This document shows, one piece after another, positions 59,196 through 64,000 of a stretch of DNA of 64,000 bases. Made by a program: the position numbers and the translations under genes. Numbering within the stretch: the first letter of the stretch is position 1; each line of letters opens with the position of its first letter. The stretch lies in contig AP014719.1 of assembly GCA_001549895.1 (NCBI GenBank), positions 2,542,001 to 2,606,000 on the forward strand, written 5' to 3'. This stretch comes from Arthrobacter sp. Hiyo8 (GTDB lineage: Bacteria > Actinomycetota > Actinomycetes > Actinomycetales > Micrococcaceae). The notes below the pieces were generated by a model that was not told the origin of the DNA, made no database searches, and was given only the letters and a program-made list of their open reading frames with translations.

Positions 59196-59630
59196 CTAGC
59201 CGGCTTCGAGGATCTTCTTGAGGTTCTCCAGGTCCTTGCGCATGGCGGTGCGCATCATTGGCGCCATGAGGATGCCCGCAAGCGCGGAGAACCCGGAGGG
59301 TTCACCTGTGTTGCGGAGGGTCATGCGGGTGGCGCCATTCTCATCGGACCAGGTGTAAGTGGTGCGCATCGGGAAAGGACCTTGGCTTGTGCGCATGGTG
59401 AGTTTCTCGCCGGGGACAAGCTCGGTGAATTCGTAGACATAGTCCAGATTTCGGCCCAGGAACCTTGCGGTGAAGGCAACCCGGGATCCGACCGCGAGGG
59501 GCTTCGGCGTCTGCCACTGTGCAGATCGTATGTTCACATACCAGACCGGCGCGTTGTCCGGGTTGGAAGCATAACTTGCCACGATCTCGCGGGGCCGCTG
59601 GATCAGTATTTCGGTCTGGACGTCCACCAT
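59196..59630 (-). CDS. SRPBCC family protein
   Basis: 144 residues, intact. The START/Bet v1-like fold is indicated by VDVQTEILIQRPREIVASYA, GRNLDYVYEFTELVPGEKL and the C-terminal helix TAMRKDLENLKKILEAG. Such proteins bind hydrophobic ligands; the ligand is unknown. The start is ATG 59630. Confidence 0.87.
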   Translation of the reverse strand: MVDVQTEILIQRPREIVASYASNPDNAPVWYVNIRSAQWQTPKPLAVGSRVAFTARFLGRNLDYVYEFTELVPGEKLTMRTSQGPFPMRTTYTWSDENGATRMTLRNTGEPSGFSALAGILMAPMMRTAMRKDLENLKKILEAG

Positions 59631-59638
59631 GTCCCTAA

Positions 59639-60336
59639 CTACTGCAGAACGCGCCTAGCGGGCGGTAACCCCCATTGAAGGAAGTCATGGCAGATGCTCA
59701 GATTCTTCGGGGCGCTGCTGGCCTCTTCACTCTGGGGTTCAATCTCCACGTAGTAGATCGCGCCTGCACCCGGGCGTGAAGGCGGTGGGTCGCATGACGT
59801 ATCGGCCGGTAGTCGTGTCCGAAGGGGTCCCGCACTGCTATTCGTTCAAGGTGGTCCATCCGCGCGAGGAGGCCATCGACCTCCCTGAGCGTCGCGCAGT
59901 GGGTCTCTTCTCCCGCTACATCCAATACCCAGGGCGAACCGGTGGCGCCGCTGGCAAGTTCCAGGCTCAAGGTTTCAAATATTCCAGCCAGAAGGGCATC
60001 GAGCGTTGTGGGGTAGAGGCGGAGCAAACGATGCGCTTGCGGTTCGCGGCGGCGGTCGCTGATCCAGGTTTGGCGGAGCCACGTGAATTCGACCCGACCG
60101 AACGAGGACCCAAGAGTCAGCTTCCGGCCTTCCTCCAAGGTCAAGTGGAAGTTGTTCCCCGCCCGGTCGAGGATGCTGGCCGCTTCCTCAACGTACTCAA
60201 GGTCTTCCAGCATGGCGGTCTTGGACGGGTAGTACGTGAAATCGCCGAGCTCATCGACAACGACGTAGTCTTCCGGAGCCGCGCCGGCAAGCTCGGAAGC
60301 GTGTGCCGCTCCTTGGTTGAGGGGACTGCGTTTCAT
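59639..60336 (-). CDS. Hypothetical protein (frameshift)
   Basis: About 230 residues. It starts at 60336 (MKRSPLNQGAAHASELAG) or possibly 60399. TYYPSKTAMLEDLEYVEEAA and EEGRKLTLGSSFGRVEFTWL are the clearest segments. A base is missing near 59770; the restored end reads GAIYYVEIEPQSEEASSAPK and stops at 59639, immediately before the SRPBCC gene. No family recognised. Confidence 0.65.
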
Positions 60337-60542
60337 GGTGGATTCAGCTCCTACCGAGGTTGGCCCAAAGCCCGAATAGGCCGTGCGTCCTTTCTTCATC
60401 AGACCACCAAACCGAGCGGCCGTCGTCGGTCCTTAATGGTTTCCTTACGCGGACCGGAACAGATTTAGCGCCAAGGCTCCCGTTTGTAACAGTCGACCTC
60501 AGTGTGCCCAGAATTACGCAACAGCAGCATGTTGTTATTACA

Positions 60543-60561
60543 GTAAGGATTGCCTTGCCTA
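60543..60561. promoter_or_regulatory. DtxR/IdeR-type iron box
   Basis: GTAAGGATTGCCTTGCCTA matches the actinobacterial iron-box pattern (TTAGG-xxx-GCCTxxCCTAA) in its right half and most of its left half. It lies 100 bases upstream of an iron-binding lipoprotein gene. The rest of the 60400-60660 gap shows nothing else clear. Confidence 0.72.
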
Positions 60562-60660
60562 TCTCGTTGCCGTTCCTCCCGACTCGTCGGGCTGCTGTGC
60601 ACGAAGGGTAGGGCAACCCCCAGCCATTCCGGTCCCAGCCGGAACCCTTGAAAGGCCCCC

Positions 60661-61711
60661 ATGAAATTCGGCATCAAACCCGCTACGGCCCTTGCCGCCG
60701 CCACGGCCACGCTGCTGGCACTTTCTGCGTGTAGCGGCGCACCAAGCGGTACTGCGAGCGGTGGTTCCACGGCCGGCGCGTCCGGTGACGGCATCGTCGT
60801 ATACAACGCGCAGCATGAAAACCTCACCGGCGCATGGGTGGACGCCTTCACCAAGGAGACGGGAATCAAGGTTACGCTCCGTAATGGTGACGACCTTGAA
60901 ATGAGCAACCAGCTCAGTGAGGAAGGCAAGAACTCTCCGGCGGACGTCTTCCTCACGGAAAACTCCCCGGCGATGGTCCGCATCGCGAGTGCCGGGTTGC
61001 TCGCCCCCGTCGATCAGGCAACCCTTAGCCAAGTCCCTACGCAGTACCGGCCTCCACCGGCGACTGGACGGGCATCGCGGCCGCTCCACCGTGTTGGCCT
61101 ACAACAAGACCAAGCTCAGTGCAGACAAGCTTCCCAAGTCCTTGATGGACCTTGCGGACCCGTCATGGAAGGGACGCATCGGTGCGTCCACGGGTGGAGC
61201 CGATTTCCAGGCTATTGTCAGCGCGATGCTTGCGCTCAAGGGAGAAGACGCCACCCAGAAATGGCTGGAGGCGGCTAAAACCAACTTCAAGTCCTACAAG
61301 GACGACACCCCGGTGCTCGCGGCTGTGAACGCAGGCGAGGTCGACGCAGGAGTTTTGTACCATTACTACTCCTTCGTGGACCAGGCCCAGACCGGAGAAA
61401 ACAGCAAGAATGTTGATCTCCACTACTTCAAGAACCAGGACCCGGGTGCGTTCGTCAGCGTCTCGGGCGGCGCTGTCCTGGCGTCCAGCAAGAAGCAGGC
61501 GCAAGCTCAGCAGTTCCTGAAGTTCATCACGGGCAAAGCGGGTCAGCAGGTCCTCCAGAACGGTGTCTCCTTTGAATACACCGTTGGCTCCGACGTACCG
61601 GCGAACTCCAAGCTTGTGCCCCTCAAGGACCTTCAGGCACCTTCGGTGGACCCCGCCAAGCTCAACAGCGAAAAGGTTACCGAGTTGATGACCAAGGTCG
61701 GGCTTCTCTAG
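60661..61711 (+). CDS. Iron ABC transporter substrate-binding lipoprotein (frameshift)
   Basis: Fe(III)-binding protein of the FutA/FbpA type. The lipobox is LLALSAC (about 60715-60735). The body has GIVVYNAQHENLTGAWVDAF, NKTKLSADKLPKSLMDLADP and the likely iron-ligand Tyr pair in AGVLYHYYSFVDQ. A base is lost near 61050. About 350 residues. No permease or ATPase gene follows, because a terminator comes directly after it. Confidence 0.88.
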
Positions 61712-61735
61712 GCCCCAGGGCCGCCTTGCTGCTGC

Positions 61736-61775
61736 GGACCGCCCCCTGTCCCGTCGAAGACAGGGGCTGCGGTCC
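61736..61775 (+). terminator. Terminator after the iron-binding protein gene
   Basis: GGACCGCCCCCTGTC (61736-61750) pairs with GACAGGGGCTGCGGTCC (61759-61775), with one small bulge and an 8-base loop. It ends the transcript of the iron-binding lipoprotein gene. Confidence 0.75.
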
Positions 61776-61794
61776 GTCAGTGCCCAGCCGACCT

Positions 61795-62140
61795 TAAAGC
61801 CCCCGTTGCTATAAGGAATCTGGCCATTCATCCACGACCCCTGCCCGGAAAACAGGAATCTCACCAGGTCCGTCGTGTCCTCGGCCGTGCCGAGTCGACC
61901 CGCTGGAGTCGCGTCAATGCCCGAACGCCGCGTAGCGTCGTCCATCCACCCGGTGTCGATCGGGCCCGGGTTCACCACGTTCGCCCGCACGCCCCGGCCT
62001 GCCAGCTCGACGGCGGACGCTGTGACGATCCGGTCGAGGGCCCCCTTGCTCGCGCCATACGGCAGGTTGTGAACAGTGTGGTCGCTCGTCAAGGCGACAA
62101 TCCGGCCGCTTCGAACCGGCGCCGGAACAACCCCACCTGG
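61795..62140 (-). pseudogene. SDR oxidoreductase remnant, N-terminus missing
   Basis: Only the C-terminal half of a short-chain dehydrogenase is visible: FRRRFEAAGRIVALTSDHTV with one break near 62100, then the catalytic Tyr-x3-Lys in YGASKGALDRIVTASAVELA, then RANVVNPGPIDTGWM. The Gly-rich cofactor loop and the first 120 residues are absent upstream, where unrelated sequence leads to cspA. The C-terminal end near 61795 also has a likely missing G. It is probably a truncated relic. Confidence 0.65.
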
Positions 62141-62369
62141 TGTTCTCCTTCATGGCCGCCGACGCTAATCGCCAACCACTCTGCCGTCCCAGTTTCAAGA
62201 TCCCGCCCTGCAGAGGAACAAGAAATCCTCAAGATTCGGCCCCAGGGAACACCGAGACCCCGAAGATCCTTGCGCCCCCGAACCCCGCCACGTAGCTTTG
62301 AGGAAGCGGACGTATGCGTCCGGGGCATCGGGTTTGAAGCCGGTGGCCAGTCAGATTCAGAGAAGGAAC

Positions 62370-62577
62370 ATGGCCGTGGCAACAGGTATTGTCAAGTGGT
62401 TCAACGCCGAAAAGGGTTTCGGCTTCATTGCCCCGACGACGGTTCGGCGGACGTTTTTGCCCACTACTCAGCGATCGCCTCAAGCGGGTACAGATCACTG
62501 GACGAGAATCAGCGGGTCCAGTTCGACGTCGTCCAAGGCCCGAAAGGCCCCAGGCGGAGAACATCCAGCCTCTTTAA
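62370..62577 (+). CDS. cspA: Cold-shock protein (frameshifts)
   Basis: A 69-residue single OB-fold RNA-binding protein. RNP1 is in [20 protein letters not shown] (restored) and RNP2 in ADVFAHYSAI. Bases are missing near 62440 and 62555; the end reads QAENIQPL and stops at 62575-62577. It starts at ATG 62370 after AGAAGGAAC. It acts as an RNA chaperone. Confidence 0.9.
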
Positions 62578-62595
62578 GAGGGCACCACTGACGAA

Positions 62596-63330
62596 TCAGG
62601 CTAGTTCGGCAAGCAGCCGGCCCCACTTGGGTGCCAGTAAGGGCGCTCCGGCAAGCTTGAGGCAGTGCCATAGCGTCACCGCCACGGAATCAAGCACCGG
62701 CACTCCGGTGGTTTCCTCCACTTCCGCGGTGATGTTGGCGCCGTAAAGGTTCGTGCACAAATAAATGAGCGCGTCCGGGTTCGAGGCGGCAAGTTCCAAG
62801 GACCCGGGCAGCATCTCCGCGTCCGTGACCCGGGCGAAGGATTCGTTGTTGCTGAGGTCCAGGTGGCGGTGGTCAACCGTCCTGATTCCTTCGCGCCCAT
62901 ATGACTCAATGACGGCATGGTTCACGTCCCCTGTATAGGGCGTGAACATGCTGATCCTTTCCGTGCCGAACGCCTTGAAGGCCTCCAGGTAGGCCAACGT
63001 AGAGGTCGTGGCCGGGATCCCGGTGGCCTCCGTGATTTCCTGGACCAGCGCTTCGTCATGGGCGGAACCGAGCCAGGAGCCTGAGGTTCCGTTCCATGCG
63101 ATGACGTCTACATCCGCCGTCGCGAGCAATGCGGCGGCCTCCCTCATGACGGCCGAATCGAATTGTTTGTCCGAGGAATCATCCAGTGCAATGCGTGTGA
63201 CCGGAATGCGCGTGAAGTGGATGGTGACGTCCTCGCGGTCACCCAGGATCCGGTAGCTCTGCGGTTCAAGGCACGTGTTGGATGACGGCACGATCATGCC
63301 GATGCGGGTGGGGCGGTGTTCGGAAGGCAT
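62596..63330 (-). CDS. Maleate isomerase/arylmalonate decarboxylase-like protein
   Basis: 244 residues, intact, Asp/Glu racemase superfamily. RIGMIVPSSNTCLEPQSYRI is the opening; LIYLCTNLYGANITAEVEET contains the second active-site Cys. The first position, a Cys in maleate isomerases, is replaced: the segment is VIAWNGTSGSWLG. A single Cys is the pattern of arylmalonate decarboxylases. It lies directly downstream of a hydantoinase gene, so it may act on a hydantoin- or dicarboxylate-type product. Confidence 0.83.
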   Translation of the reverse strand: MPSEHRPTRIGMIVPSSNTCLEPQSYRILGDREDVTIHFTRIPVTRIALDDSSDKQFDSAVMREAAALLATADVDVIAWNGTSGSWLGSAHDEALVQEITEATGIPATTSTLAYLEAFKAFGTERISMFTPYTGDVNHAVIESYGREGIRTVDHRHLDLSNNESFARVTDAEMLPGSLELAASNPDALIYLCTNLYGANITAEVEETTGVPVLDSVAVTLWHCLKLAGAPLLAPKWGRLLAELA

Positions 63331-63337
63331 GGTTCTC

Positions 63338-64000
63338 CTAAGCAGAAACGGTGGCGGGAACGGACGGCGATTTTCGAACGGACAGGGCGTCGTGGTGGGC
63401 GGCGAAGCCGTTGCGGGCGACGAAACGGCCCACCGGTCCGGGATCGTGGAAACCGCCGTCGTCGACCACGACGCGTCCGGCGGAGACGACGACGGCGGGC
63501 CAGCCGTTCAGCGTCTTCCCTTCAAAAGGCGAGAAGTCAGTACCCATGTGGAGCGCGCCGCCGTCGACCTCGCGTTCTTCGGCGGGATCGAAGATGACCA
63601 GATCGGCGTCGAACCCTGCCGCGATGGTGCCCTTGCCGGGCACGGCGTTGATCCGCGCGGGACCGGCCGAGAAGACCTCGACGAAGTCCTCCACTGTGCT
63701 GTTGGGCGCCATTGCGGTGAATGTGACGGGCATTCGGGTTTCGACGCCGGGCAGCCCGTGCGGCATGAAGCGGACGTCGTCGGTGCGCTCCCGCTTTTGC
63801 GAGAGGTCGTAGCAGGAGTGGTCCGAGGAGACGGTGTGGATCGCTCCGTCCGCGAGCCGTTCCTTCAGCGCGGCGACGGTTTCAGCGCTGCGCATCGGCG
63901 GGCAGCAGGCATACCATTCGGGAATTTTGAGCCGTAGACGGTGTCATCCAGCGTCAGGTAGTGCGGACACGTCTCGGAGTAGGCCACCTGGCCGCGCCGC
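63338..64000 (-). CDS. Dihydropyrimidinase/hydantoinase, 3' part
   Basis: Only the C-terminal portion is in the window; the gene continues beyond 64000. AYSETCPHYLTLDDTVYGSK is a hallmark, and the metal-site Asp lies in IHTVSSDHSCYD. The adjacent SAGPARINAVPGKGTIAAGF and DADLVIFDP follow the family's end pattern. A base is missing near 63925. It hydrolyses the ring amide of hydantoins or dihydropyrimidines. The AMDase-like gene starts 7 bases downstream. Confidence 0.87.

Overview
The window reads as a chromosomal segment of a high-GC actinobacterium, most likely a member of the Micrococcaceae close to Arthrobacter. The reasons are the rplI - (L7/L12-like membrane proteins) - dnaB order, strong G/C third-position bias, a DUF2277 gene, a three-gene pnt transhydrogenase operon, a CsoR/CopZ/CopA copper locus, several IclR regulators beside catabolic operons, and an RCC1-repeat secreted protein. 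This assignment rests on recognised families and gene order only; no database was searched.

Layout. 1-5.5 kb: end of rplI, a PhzF-like isomerase, a flavin reductase, a zinc-ribbon protein, two membrane-anchored proteins carrying an L7/L12-like C-terminal motif, a non-coding stretch full of DnaA boxes, and dnaB. 5.5-11.9 kb: double-hotdog thioesterase, DoxX, MATE exporter, small membrane proteins, CGNR regulator, EamA exporter, DUF2277. 11.9-15.2 kb: copA-copZ-csoR with two CsoR-type operators. 15.2-21.5 kb: amino-sugar ABC transporter, GH20 beta-N-acetylhexosaminidase, IclR regulator, rhodanese. 21.5-31.7 kb: EAL protein, then two divergent operons (ridA, iclR, KDG kinase; and PLP deaminase/lyase, N-acyl-D-amino-acid deacylase, KDPG aldolase, GntP permease). 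The last codon of gntP is disrupted by a complete IS256/IS1249-type element. 32-34 kb: BNR propeller protein paired with a MoaD/ThiS-like protein. 34.1-47.2 kb: a quinate/shikimate to protocatechuate to beta-ketoadipate island (MFS, IclR, aroE-like, 3-dehydroshikimate dehydratase, pcaHGBDC, pcaFIJ, IclR). 47.2-50.9 kb: RCC1-repeat secreted protein. 51-54.8 kb: flavin reductase and pntAA-pntAB-pntB. 55-64 kb: NodB polysaccharide deacetylase with FN3 and carbohydrate-binding-like repeats, small proteins, an iron-box-controlled iron-binding lipoprotein, an SDR remnant, cspA, an AMDase/maleate-isomerase-like protein and the 3' part of a hydantoinase.

How the genes work together. The most interesting block is 22.9-30.4 kb. 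Its enzymes fit one route: N-acetyl-D-glucosaminate is imported by GntP, deacetylated by the D-aminoacylase-type amidohydrolase, deaminated to 2-keto-3-deoxygluconate by the PLP enzyme with RidA clearing imine intermediates, then phosphorylated (KDG kinase) and cleaved (KDPG aldolase) to pyruvate and glyceraldehyde 3-phosphate. N-acetylglucosaminate is the oxidised end unit released when copper-dependent lytic polysaccharide monooxygenases attack chitin. The GH20/ABC operon and the copper genes lie directly upstream, so the region may be an oxidised-chitin island. The second coherent system is a nearly complete quinate/shikimate-protocatechuate pathway.

A caution applies throughout. About half of the longer genes carry one or more single-base losses, mostly in short G or C runs, including essential genes such as dnaB. 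I treat these as probable sequencing or assembly errors. Broken genes are annotated over their full restored span and the approximate break positions are given.
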